This document shows, one piece after another, positions 19,419-28,334 of a DNA stretch of 64,000 bases. The position numbers and the translations under genes are program-made. Under the pieces are notes generated by a model. The model saw only the letters and a list, made by a program, of their open reading frames with translations, was not told the origin of the DNA and ran no database searches. This DNA comes from Stenotrophomonas maltophilia (lineage in GTDB: Bacteria > Pseudomonadota > Gammaproteobacteria > Xanthomonadales > Xanthomonadaceae): positions 372,001 through 436,000 of the forward strand of contig WNDS01000002.1 of NCBI GenBank assembly GCA_009912235.1, in the 5' to 3' direction. Numbering within the stretch: position 1 is the stretch's first letter; each line of letters opens with the position of its first letter.

Positions 19419-20265
19419 TGCCAGGACCGTACCGGTGCTCATGCACCACCATGTCAGTCCCTCGCCGGGAATGATCACCGTTTCGCCGGAAAACTTCGAA
19501 AGCCAGATCGCCTGGCTGGCCAACGACGGCTGGACCTCACTGACGCTTGATCAGTACGCCGGCTTCCTCGCCGGCAAGCCGGTGCCGCACAAGTCGATCG
19601 TGATCACCTTCGACGACGGCTACCTGGACAACTGGGTGTATGCGCACCCGATCCTGCAGAAGTACGGCATGCACGCCGTGGTGTTCGTGGTGACCGGCTG
19701 GATGGGCGAAGGTCCGCTGCGGCCGCACGCCGGCCAGCCCGGCGCGGTGCTGCCGGCCACGCCCGACCACCGCGGCTGCGAGGCGGCCATCTACGAGCAG
19801 GACCGCGCTGACGATGTGATGATGCACTGGAGCGAAGCGCGCGCGGCGATTGAGGCCGGCACCTTCGAAGTGCATTGCCACACCCACACCCATACCCGCT
19901 GGCTGCGCATGGACATCACCCGTGAAGCCCGCCGCGAAGGCATCACCCGTGACCTGTCGATGGCGCGCCAGGTGCTGCAGGACAAGCTGGGCGACTGCTC
20001 GGACACGCTGTGCTGGCCCTATGGCGATTTCAACCAGGACTACATCGAGGTCGCGCGCGCGCAAGGCTTCCGTTACCTGCACACCACGCACCCGTTCGGG
20101 CGCAACGTGGTGGGCGGCAACCCGGAGCACATCTACCGTTTCGCGATCCGCGACCGCCCGGCCGCGTGGCTGCGCAAGCGGATCCGGCTGAGTTACAACC
20201 CGCTCATCGGGCCGCTGTTCAACGGCTTCAAGGCGCGCCAGAAGAAGATGGTGCCCGGACCCTGA
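19411..20265 (+). CDS. Polysaccharide deacetylase family protein (NodB-like)
   Basis: Protein of 284 aa with the NodB homology domain. The metal and catalytic aspartates are in SIVITFDDGYLDNWVYAHPI (about residue 65), and the metal histidines in EVHCHTHTHTRW (about residue 153). The later motif LCWPYGDFNQDYIEVARAQG is also typical. No signal peptide is visible, so it probably works on a lipid-linked or nucleotide-linked sugar inside the cell. It overlaps the glycosyltransferase gene by eight bases and ends before a shared terminator hairpin. The N-acetyl substrate is not known. Confidence 0.87.
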   Translation: MADARTVPVLMHHHVSPSPGMITVSPENFESQIAWLANDGWTSLTLDQYAGFLAGKPVPHKSIVITFDDGYLDNWVYAHPILQKYGMHAVVFVVTGWMGEGPLRPHAGQPGAVLPATPDHRGCEAAIYEQDRADDVMMHWSEARAAIEAGTFEVHCHTHTHTRWLRMDITREARREGITRDLSMARQVLQDKLGDCSDTLCWPYGDFNQDYIEVARAQGFRYLHTTHPFGRNVVGGNPEHIYRFAIRDRPAAWLRKRIRLSYNPLIGPLFNGFKARQKKMVPGP

Positions 20266-20295
20266 GCCGGCACGCAGGCGCAGCCCCGCAGGAAG

Positions 20296-20320
20296 AAAAA
20301 CGCCCCGGTTGTCCGGGGCG
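20296..20320 (-). terminator. Intrinsic terminator of glmM (possibly bidirectional)
   Basis: The perfect eight-base stem CGCCCCGG / CCGGGGCG with a four-base loop is followed on the minus strand by TTTTTCTTCC, 15 bases past the glmM stop. On the plus strand it is followed by only TTT, so it may also weakly stop the converging deacetylase transcript. Confidence 0.88.
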
Positions 20321-20334
20321 TTTGCGTGTGGGCC

Positions 20335-21690
20335 TCAGGCGGCGGCCCTGACCGCGGCAGACAGCCGGTCGAGCGTGTCCTGCATCAAGCCATCCTCGTC
20401 GGCCTCCACTGTCACCCGCACCACCGGCTCGGTGCCGGACGGGCGCAGAAATGCACGGCCACGGCCGGCCACGGCCTGCTGCGCGTCGGCCAGTGCGGCC
20501 TGCACGCCGTCGGACTGCACGATGGCCTTGGCCGACACATCGCCCAGCCGCACGTTGACGGTCTTCTGCGGAACGCGCGTGAGCGGCTGCAGCGCCTGGC
20601 GCAGGGTCTGGCCACTGCGGCGCAGCGCCACCAGCACCTGCAGGGCGCTGACGATCCCATCGCCGGTGGTCGCCCGGTCCAGGCACAGCAGGTGGCCGGA
20701 GGCTTCGCCGCCAAGCACCCCGCCGCCTTCCATCAGTGCCTGGTGCACGTAGCGGTCACCGACGTTGCTGCGCACGAACGGAATCTGCAGCGCGGCCATG
20801 GCCTGCTCCAGGCCGTAGTTGCTCATCAGCGTCCCCGCTACCGGGCCGCGCAGGCGGCCTTCGGCCTGCCAGGAACGCGCCAGGATGTAGACCAGGTCAT
20901 CGCCGTCGACCGGGTTGCCCTGGTCGTCGGCCATCAGCACGCGGTCGCCATCGCCATCGAAGGCGATGCCCAGCTCGGCACCGGTCTCGCGCACCTTGGC
21001 GGCGAGGTTGTCGATGTGGGTCGAGCCGACGCCATCGTTGATGTTCAGCCCGTCGGGCGCAGCGCCGATGGTGATGACATCGGCGCCCAGTTCGCGGAAC
21101 AGCAGCGGCGCGATGTGGTACGTGGCGCCATGCGCGCAGTCCAGCACCATGCGCACGCCACGCAGGTCGAAGCTGCGCGGCACGCTGGACTTGCAGAACT
21201 CGATGTAGCGGCCGATCGCTTCGCGCGCACGCGCGGCCTTGCCCAGCCGCTCCGACTCGACCGTGCTGAAGGGCACGTCCAGCGCCGCTTCCAGCGCCAG
21301 CTCGGTGGCATCGTCGAGCTTCTCGCCCTGGGCGGAGAAGAACTTGATGCCGTTGTCGTAGTGCGGGTTGTGCGAGGCGCTGATGACCACGCCGGCATCC
21401 ACGCCCAGCGAACGGGTAAGGAAGGCCACCGCCGGGGTCGGCATCGGCCCCAGCAGCTGCACGTCGGCGCCGGCGGCAACCAGGCCGGCTTCCAGCGCCG
21501 CTTCGAACATGTAGCCGGAAATGCGGGTGTCCTTGCCGATCACCACCACCGGCCGACGGCCCTGCCCCTGCTGCCGCTCGACCAGCACGCGACCCAGCGC
21601 GTTGCCCAGCCGCAGCACGAAATCAGCCGAGATCACGCCCTGGCCGACGCGGCCGCGGATGCCGTCGGTGCCGAAGTAGCGGCGCCCCAT
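20335..21690 (-). CDS. glmM: Phosphoglucosamine mutase
   Basis: Converts glucosamine 6-phosphate to glucosamine 1-phosphate on the way to UDP-GlcNAc for peptidoglycan and lipopolysaccharide (451 aa). The phosphoserine loop is [16 protein letters not shown], the metal loop DGDGDRVLM, the sugar-binding loop GGEASGH and the phosphate loop RPSGTEP. The start [13 protein letters not shown] overlaps the accD stop by one base (TGATG), so the genes are translationally linked. An upstream in-frame extension lies inside accD and is rejected. Confidence 0.97.
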   Translation of the reverse strand: MGRRYFGTDGIRGRVGQGVISADFVLRLGNALGRVLVERQQGQGRRPVVVIGKDTRISGYMFEAALEAGLVAAGADVQLLGPMPTPAVAFLTRSLGVDAGVVISASHNPHYDNGIKFFSAQGEKLDDATELALEAALDVPFSTVESERLGKAARAREAIGRYIEFCKSSVPRSFDLRGVRMVLDCAHGATYHIAPLLFRELGADVITIGAAPDGLNINDGVGSTHIDNLAAKVRETGAELGIAFDGDGDRVLMADDQGNPVDGDDLVYILARSWQAEGRLRGPVAGTLMSNYGLEQAMAALQIPFVRSNVGDRYVHQALMEGGGVLGGEASGHLLCLDRATTGDGIVSALQVLVALRRSGQTLRQALQPLTRVPQKTVNVRLGDVSAKAIVQSDGVQAALADAQQAVAGRGRAFLRPSGTEPVVRVTVEADEDGLMQDTLDRLSAAVRAAA

Positions 21691-22568
21691 CAAGCAACCT
21701 CGTCGTGGGCAGGCTCGCGGCGCAGCAGGGCCAGCAGCTCGGCCAGGCGGTCGCGCATCTCGCGGCGGTCGCAGATCTGGTCGATGGCGCCGTGCTCGAG
21801 CAGGAACTCCGAACGCTGGAAGCCTTCCGGCAGCTTCTCGCGCACGGTCTGTTCGATCACGCGCGGGCCGGCGAAGCCGATCAGCGCCTGCGGTTCGGCG
21901 ATGTTGATGTCGCCCAGCATCGCGAACGAGGCCGACACGCCACCGGTGGTGGGGTGGGTCAGCACCGAGATGAACGGCAGGCCGGCGGCGCGCAGCTTGC
22001 CCAGCGCGGCAGAGGTCTTGGCCATCTGCATCAGCGAGAACAGGCCTTCCTGCATGCGCGCGCCGCCGCTGGCGGAGAAGCACACGTAAGGCGCGCCGAT
22101 TTCCAGCGCGGTTTCGGCGGCCAGCGCGAAGCGCTCACCCACCACCGACCCCATCGAACCGCCCATGAAGGCGAAATCGAACGAAGACGCCACCAGCGGA
22201 CGGCCCTTGAGCAGGCCGCGCATGGCGATCAGCGCGTCGTACTCCCCGGTGTTCTTCTGCGCAGCCTTGATGCGCTCGCTGTACTTCTTCTGGTCCTTGA
22301 ACTTCAGCAGATCGGTCGGCCCCAGGCGGGCCGCGATCTCGGTGGTGCTGTCGGTATCGAACAGGGCCGCCAGGCGCGCACGCGCGCGGATGACCATGTG
22401 GTGGCCGCATTTCGGGCAGACCTCGAGGTTCTCCTCCAGCTCGGGGCGGTACAGCGCGCTGCCGCAGCGGCTGCACTTTTCCCACAGGCCCTCGGGGACG
22501 CTGCGCTTCTTGCTGGGGGTGTTGTCGGTGCGGATGCCGGACGGCATCAACTTGCTGAGCCAACTCAT
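21690..22568 (-). CDS. accD: Acetyl-CoA carboxylase, carboxyltransferase subunit beta
   Basis: Beta subunit (292 aa) of the carboxyltransferase that makes malonyl-CoA for fatty acid synthesis. The N-terminal zinc ribbon has CSRCGS and CPKCGH (about residues 33-58). The crotonase-like core contains [20 protein letters not shown]. The last 15 residues are charged. It overlaps the apparent end of trpA by ATGA, but that trpA end is doubtful (see the trpA entry); a candidate promoter lies inside the doubtful tail. Confidence 0.97.
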   Translation of the reverse strand: MSWLSKLMPSGIRTDNTPSKKRSVPEGLWEKCSRCGSALYRPELEENLEVCPKCGHHMVIRARARLAALFDTDSTTEIAARLGPTDLLKFKDQKKYSERIKAAQKNTGEYDALIAMRGLLKGRPLVASSFDFAFMGGSMGSVVGERFALAAETALEIGAPYVCFSASGGARMQEGLFSLMQMAKTSAALGKLRAAGLPFISVLTHPTTGGVSASFAMLGDINIAEPQALIGFAGPRVIEQTVREKLPEGFQRSEFLLEHGAIDQICDRREMRDRLAELLALLRREPAHDEVA

Positions 22569-23518
22569 GCGGGACGAAACTTCCGTTCAGGGCGGCCCGA
22601 GGGCCGCAAAGGCCGACAGTATAGCTCCGCTTCGGCCGCCCGTGCACCCCTTGCCGGGCCCGGGCCGGCAGAAAAACCGTGCTGGGACGTACGTTTAGCG
22701 CGGCAACGCCGCGCGGGCAGCGCCTGCCGCAGCGGGGCCAGGAAGGCACCGGCACGCTGGGCCGCCTCGTCGGCCGAGCCGGCATCGGCCAGCGCCGCCA
22801 CCAGCGCACTGCCCACCACCACGCCGTCGGCCTGGGTGGCCATCGCTGCAGCGCTCGCGGCGTCCTTGATGCCGAAACCGGCCGCCACCGGCACCGTGGC
22901 CCGCTGGCGCAGGGCCTGCAGGCGGGCGTTGGCGGCATCGCTGTCCAGCCGCTCGGACGCACCGGTGACGCCGGCGAAGCTGACGTAGTAGAGGTAGCCA
23001 CGGGCCAGCGCCAGCAGCTTGTCGGCACGCGCCTCGCTGGTGGTCGGCGAGGCCAGCAGCACCAGCGCCAGGCCGGCTTCATCGAAGGCCTGCTGGGCTT
23101 CGCCTGCCTCTTCCGGCGGCAGGTCGACCAGCAGCACGCCGTCCACGCCGGCGGCGACGGCCGCCTTGGCGAAGGCCGCATAACCGTGGATCTCCACCGG
23201 GTTGAGGTAGCCCATCAGCACCACCGGGGTGCTGCTGTCGCGCTCGCGGAAGCTGGCCACGGTCTGCAGCACGTAGCGCAGGCCGGCACCGCGGGCCAGC
23301 GCCCTTTCGGAGCTGCGCTGGATGGTGGGGCCATCGGCCATCGGGTCGGAGAACGGCACCCCCAGTTCCAGCACGTCGGCGCCGGCGTCGACCAGCGCAT
23401 GCAGCACCGGCACGGTGGCCTCCAGCGAGGGATCACCGGCGGTGACGAAGGGGATCAGCGCCTTGCGGCCAGCGGCGCGCAGGCGGGCAAAACAGGCATC
23501 GATACGGTCAACGGACAT
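22565..23518 (-). CDS. trpA: Tryptophan synthase alpha chain with abnormal C-terminal tail
   Basis: Cleaves indole-3-glycerol phosphate to indole, which is channelled to TrpB. The catalytic glutamate and aspartate are in [15 protein letters not shown], and the phosphate site [10 protein letters not shown] and VVGSALV are intact. The open frame gives 317 aa, but the family ends near 265-270. The last 46 residues are Arg-rich and cover what looks like intergenic DNA. In the neighbouring frame a TAA lies at 22,695-22,697, about 20 bases past the likely native end, so a one-base deletion near 22,700-22,720 would explain the tail. The enzyme core is complete. The start [10 protein letters not shown] is the family start. 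Confidence 0.92.
   Translation of the reverse strand: MSVDRIDACFARLRAAGRKALIPFVTAGDPSLEATVPVLHALVDAGADVLELGVPFSDPMADGPTIQRSSERALARGAGLRYVLQTVASFRERDSSTPVVLMGYLNPVEIHGYAAFAKAAVAAGVDGVLLVDLPPEEAGEAQQAFDEAGLALVLLASPTTSEARADKLLALARGYLYYVSFAGVTGASERLDSDAANARLQALRQRATVPVAAGFGIKDAASAAAMATQADGVVVGSALVAALADAGSADEAAQRAGAFLAPLRQALPARRCRAKRTSQHGFSAGPGPARGARAAEAELYCRPLRPSGRPERKFRPA
22618..22646 (-). promoter_or_regulatory. Candidate sigma-70 promoter for accD
   Basis: On the minus strand TGCACG and TATACT are separated by 17 bases; the second is a strong -10 box and the first a weak -35. It lies 50 bases before the accD start, inside the doubtful 3' extension of trpA. The match was found by eye and may be chance. 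Confidence 0.35.
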
Positions 23519-23561
23519 TTCAGGCACACCCTTCACTCGATTCAATGGCGCCACTGGCGCC

Positions 23562-24250
23562 TCAGTACATCCTCGAAACCACGCCGTCGACGATCTCCAC
23601 GCGGATCGCCAGATCCGAACCGGGGTCCTGCCAGAGCAGGGTCTCACCGGCCTCCGGATCGTCACCATAGGGCTGCGACGTGGTACCGCGCGGCAGGCGC
23701 TTGAGGGCCTGCGCACGCGGCATGTCCAGGCGCAGGCCGAACGGCCCGGGCTGGACCACGACCTGCCCCGAATCGTCGATGGGCGCCAGGTCGAACCGCA
23801 CCACGTGGTCGTCCTGCACCATCATCGACACGCCTTCGGGCAGCGTGCCGCGCTCGTAGTAGTCGCAGCGGCCGGCGGTGGCCGCCTGCAGGCCGGCCGA
23901 ATGCCATTCGCCCTCGGCGGCCAGTTCGTTGAAGCGCTGGCCGATCAGCACGTCGCCGGCATGGTCCAGCGCTACCGACACCACCGCCGGCGCATCGCCT
24001 GCCGCATCGGCGTCGGCGGCGGTTTCCGCGCGGGCCGCGGCATCGGGCGGCGTGCCCTCGGGCGGCATGTCCTCGGGCGCGTCTTCGATGGGCCGGTTGG
24101 CCACGTCGTCATCGTTGCTGGCCGGGCGCTGCGCCGGCGCGATCGCGGCCGGCGCGGCCGGCGCCGGCGGCAGCAGCGGCGGGTCTGGTGGCTTGCAGCC
24201 GCCCAGCCCCGCCGCCAACACCAGCGCGCCGCCGTGGCGCAGCACGGTGT

Positions 24251-24254
<4 letters not shown>
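23562..24254 (-). CDS. Putative lipoprotein between trpB and trpA
   Basis: A protein of 230 aa that I cannot assign to a named family. The GTG start overlaps the trpB stop (GTGA). The N-terminus [20 protein letters not shown] fits a lipoprotein signal with the acylated Cys at about residue 20. A Pro/Ala- and acid-rich linker (about residues 21-90) follows, then a folded C-terminal half with [22 protein letters not shown] and [18 protein letters not shown] features, resembling small periplasmic proteins that measure a calcium- or lipid-type ligand only in the loosest sense. Co-translation with trpB is clear; a role in tryptophan synthesis is not implied. Confidence 0.75.
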
Positions 24255-25468
<1,214 letters not shown>

Positions 25469-25521
25469 GGGGGCGAGCCGGTGTTTCGGGACAGAACGCT
25501 ACTCTAGCGCACGGGTCCGTA

Positions 25522-25543
25522 CCGGAAAATCGATATTATCTGG
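25522..25543. promoter_or_regulatory. Candidate TrpI operator in the trpB-trpI divergent region
   Basis: An imperfect dyad: CCGGA at 25,522-25,526 and TCTGG at 25,539-25,543 flank an AT-rich centre containing ATCGAT, in the middle of the 98 bases between the divergent starts of trpB and trpI. LysR-type regulators bind such dyads in this position. The site was found by eye; a TATTAT at 25,534-25,539 could serve as a -10 for trpI. Confidence 0.4.
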
Positions 25544-25566
25544 CAATTCCCGTCAGGAAAACTCAC

Positions 25567-26454
25567 ATGACCGAGCCGCTGCTGCCACCGCTGAACGCCC
25601 TGCGCGCGTTCGAGGCCACTGCCCAGCTGGGCGGCGTCGGGCGTGCTGCCCAGGCACTGCACGTGACCCATGGCGTGATCAGCCGGCAGCTGAAGCTGCT
25701 GGAGGAGAATCTGGGCCTGCCGCTGTTCCAGCGCGCGGGACGCGGCCTGCGCCTGACCGAAGCCGGGCAGCGGCTGCAGCAGGCCTGTGCCGAGGGCTTT
25801 GCGGTCATCGACACCGCCGTGCGGGCACTGACCCGCCCGGGGCGCACCCCGGCACTGGTGCTGGGCTGCAGCGGCAGCGTGCTGGCGCGCTGGATGATTC
25901 CGCGCCTGCCGGCCCTGCAGCAGGCGCTGCCGGGGGTGCCACTGCAGTGGTCGGCGCTGGATGGCAGCTTCACCGATGTCCAGGCCGGGCTGGACGCGGT
26001 GCCGCTGCTGGCGCAGGGACCGTGGCCACGCGGCTGGCAGGTGCGCGAACTGGCGCCGGAACGGGCGGGCGTGGTGGTGGCCCCGGGCCATCCGGCGGCG
26101 GCCCGCCTGCGCCACGCGCCACCGGCGGCCCTGCTGCAGGAGCCGGTGCTGCACACCGCATCACGGCCGCAGGCCTGGCCGGCGTGGGCGCAGGCGCACG
26201 GGCTGGCCACGGCGCAGCTGCAGATGGGCACCGCCTTCGAGCACCTGTACTACCTGCTGGAGGCGGCAGTGGCCGGCCTGGGCCCGGCCATCGCGCCGGA
26301 ACCGCTGGTGGCCGAAGACCTGGCCAACGGCCGGCTGCTGGCGCCATGGGGCTTTGCCGCCACCGGCGGCATGTGGGTGCTGGCCTGGCCGGAGGGCCGC
26401 GACGACCCGCGCGTGGAAGCCCTGGCCCGCTGGCTGGCCTTGCAGCTGCAGTAA
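25567..26454 (+). CDS. trpI: LysR-family regulator of tryptophan synthase genes
   Basis: Protein of 295 aa with an N-terminal winged helix-turn-helix (NALRAFEATAQLGGVGRAAQ, ALHVTHGVISRQLKLLEENL) and a periplasmic-binding-like effector domain. The stretches LLQEPVLHTASRPQAWPAWA and FEHLYYLLEAAVAGLGPAIA agree closely with what I recall of Pseudomonas TrpI. Placement divergent from trpB supports the same role: activating trpBA when indoleglycerol phosphate builds up and repressing its own gene. The start is the ATG at MTEPLLPPLNALRAFE, seven bases after an AGGAA; the frame is open further upstream but without family sequence. Confidence 0.87.
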   Translation: MTEPLLPPLNALRAFEATAQLGGVGRAAQALHVTHGVISRQLKLLEENLGLPLFQRAGRGLRLTEAGQRLQQACAEGFAVIDTAVRALTRPGRTPALVLGCSGSVLARWMIPRLPALQQALPGVPLQWSALDGSFTDVQAGLDAVPLLAQGPWPRGWQVRELAPERAGVVVAPGHPAAARLRHAPPAALLQEPVLHTASRPQAWPAWAQAHGLATAQLQMGTAFEHLYYLLEAAVAGLGPAIAPEPLVAEDLANGRLLAPWGFAATGGMWVLAWPEGRDDPRVEALARWLALQLQ

Positions 26455-26481
26455 GCGGGCGCCGGGCACGGCGCGCAGGGT

Positions 26482-27594
26482 TCAGCCGTTGCTGGCCACC
26501 GTCGGCGCGGCCAGCCGCTGCTGCACGTCATCGCGCAGGCGGGCCAGTTCCACTTCGGCCTGCTGGCGCTGCTGCATGCCCTCACGGTGGATGCTGCGCA
26601 CTTCTTCCACCGTGGCGATCAGCTGCTCGTGCACGTGGCGCAGGGTGGCCACATCGATCACCCCGCGCTGGTTGCTGCGCGCGGTCGCCACGGCCGTCTG
26701 CCGCATCAGGTCGGCATTGCGCCGCATCAGTTCGTTGGTCGCATCGTAGATGGCGCTGGCCAGTTCGGCAGCGTTCTTCTGCTCGCCCAGCGAGAGCTGG
26801 ATGGCGAACTGGCGCTTCCACGACGGGATGGTGATGTCGCGGACGGTGTTGAACTTTTCGATCAGCTGCAGCGCATTGGCCTGGATCAGGCGGATCATCG
26901 GCAGCGACTGGTCGGCGGCGTGCTGCATCAGCACCAGGTCGGACACGCGCTTTTCGATCAGCCGGATGCCATTGTCGATTTCCGACTGGCGGATGCGCTG
27001 CTGCGGATCTTTACTGCCCTGCCCGGCCAGCTGCTCGGCCTGCAGTTCGGCCAGGCGCTGCTTGCCGGCGGCGGCGTATAGGCCCAGCGCGTGGCGCTCC
27101 TCGCGGACGATGTCGTGCATGCGGTCGAAATCGCCCACGCGCTTTCCCATCAGCGCCTGCTGCGTGCCGACGTCGGCCATCAGCTGCTCGATCTGCGCGT
27201 TGGTGTCGCTGAATTTCTGCACCAGCTCGCCCTTGGACGCGCGGAAGCGATCGATCAGCCCGCCGATGATCGGCACCTTGGAGCGCTCGGAGAAACCGTC
27301 CAGCTTCAGGCTGCGGGCAATACGCACCACTTCGCCCAGCTTCTCGCCACTGGCGTCCAGGTCGACGTTGCGCACCTGGTCCAGCAGCTGGCCGGAGAAC
27401 GCAGCGGTGCGGGTGGCGGCTTCGCGCCCGAACACCTGCAGTCTGCCCGGGCGCAGGTCCTGCAGCTCACGGCCGATTTCGGCGATGCGCGGCAGGTCGT
27501 CGCGGGCAAGACCAAGGGCCTGCAGCGCCCCGTCGTCAAGCGCTGAGGCAGTGGTGGTAACGAGGGTGCCGGGGCTCTGGCTGTCCTTGGTCAT
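26482..27594 (-). CDS. TelA-family toxic anion resistance protein
   Basis: Protein of 370 aa of the TelA family (named from tellurite resistance, but in general an envelope- and stress-linked helical protein). The family region spans about residues 60-350, with IIGGLIDRFRASKGELVQKF, SEIDNGIRLIEKRVSDLVLM and TVRDITIPSWKRQFAIQLSL. It is nearly all alpha-helical and acidic, with no membrane segment. It is the last gene of the flotillin/giant-ATPase set and overlaps the preceding gene by ATGA. The start TKDSQSPGTLV follows from that overlap. The biochemical activity of TelA proteins is not known. Confidence 0.88.
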   Translation of the reverse strand: MTKDSQSPGTLVTTTASALDDGALQALGLARDDLPRIAEIGRELQDLRPGRLQVFGREAATRTAAFSGQLLDQVRNVDLDASGEKLGEVVRIARSLKLDGFSERSKVPIIGGLIDRFRASKGELVQKFSDTNAQIEQLMADVGTQQALMGKRVGDFDRMHDIVREERHALGLYAAAGKQRLAELQAEQLAGQGSKDPQQRIRQSEIDNGIRLIEKRVSDLVLMQHAADQSLPMIRLIQANALQLIEKFNTVRDITIPSWKRQFAIQLSLGEQKNAAELASAIYDATNELMRRNADLMRQTAVATARSNQRGVIDVATLRHVHEQLIATVEEVRSIHREGMQQRQQAEVELARLRDDVQQRLAAPTVASNG

Positions 27595-28334
27595 CGAGCG
27601 GATTCCTTGCGGTTGGGAGGCCGCTGATGAGAGCCGGCTCGGCGAAGTCTAGCCTGAGCGGCATCGACCTCGTCATCGATCTGTGCCTGCAGCGCAGCGG
27701 CCTGCCCGGCCAACGCTGCCTGGGTGCGTGCACGCTGGGCCAGCGCCGCCTGCCGCCAGGCGGGCAGCAGCACATCATGGATGCGCGTGAAGCGTTGCAG
27801 CAATACCTCGTCCTGCGCCTGCAACAGCTGCCATTGGTCTGCCTGAAGCGTGCGCAGTGCCGCCAGCCGCTGCAGATGCTCCACCCGCGCGGCCAGCATG
27901 GGCTGCGTGTGCGCCGGCAGGGTTGGCAGCTGCGCGCGCGCATGGTCGGCCCAGTGCTGCAGGGCATCGGCCGCGGCCTGCAGCCAGACGATCGTGCCGG
28001 CACGCTGCTGAAGCTGCCGCCGCAGCGCATGGGCCTGCTCGGTGGCCTGCAGCGCAAGCACGCCCAGCTGCGCCTGCAGCTGCGTCGCCTCGGCCTGGCG
28101 GGTGACATCCCGCCCGAGCAGGCGCCCCCGCCACCCTGCCTGCCGGCGCAGCCGGGCCGGATCACTCCCCTGCACGGCAAGCGCGATGCGTTCCAGCGCG
28201 ATGATCAGCGCCTGGCATCCGTCGGTGATGATCGCAGGCTCTCCGGCAGCCAGGGCCTGCAACAACGGCGTGCCATAGCCGGCCGGATCATCGGCGTCGA
28301 GCTGCGGCAGCGGCAGGGGCGCCGCCGGCATCAT
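27591..28334 (-). CDS. Coiled-coil protein of unknown function
   Basis: No family recognised. 247 aa, rich in Ala, Gln, Leu and Arg, and predicted almost wholly helical, with heptad-like runs such as LRRQLQQRAGTIVWLQAAAD and LAGQAAALQAQIDDEVDAAQ. No membrane segment, signal or metal motif was seen. It is joined by ATGA overlaps both to the end of the giant ATPase (restored frame) and to the TelA gene, so it is probably a dedicated partner of one of them, for example a scaffold. The C-terminus is basic (RPPNRKESAR). Confidence 0.75.
   Translation of the reverse strand: MMPAAPLPLPQLDADDPAGYGTPLLQALAAGEPAIITDGCQALIIALERIALAVQGSDPARLRRQAGWRGRLLGRDVTRQAEATQLQAQLGVLALQATEQAHALRRQLQQRAGTIVWLQAAADALQHWADHARAQLPTLPAHTQPMLAARVEHLQRLAALRTLQADQWQLLQAQDEVLLQRFTRIHDVLLPAWRQAALAQRARTQAALAGQAAALQAQIDDEVDAAQARLRRAGSHQRPPNRKESAR

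Noticed and set aside
21691..22083. An N-terminal extension of glmM
   Set aside because: It lies inside accD, and GlmM begins at [13 protein letters not shown] in all relatives known to me.
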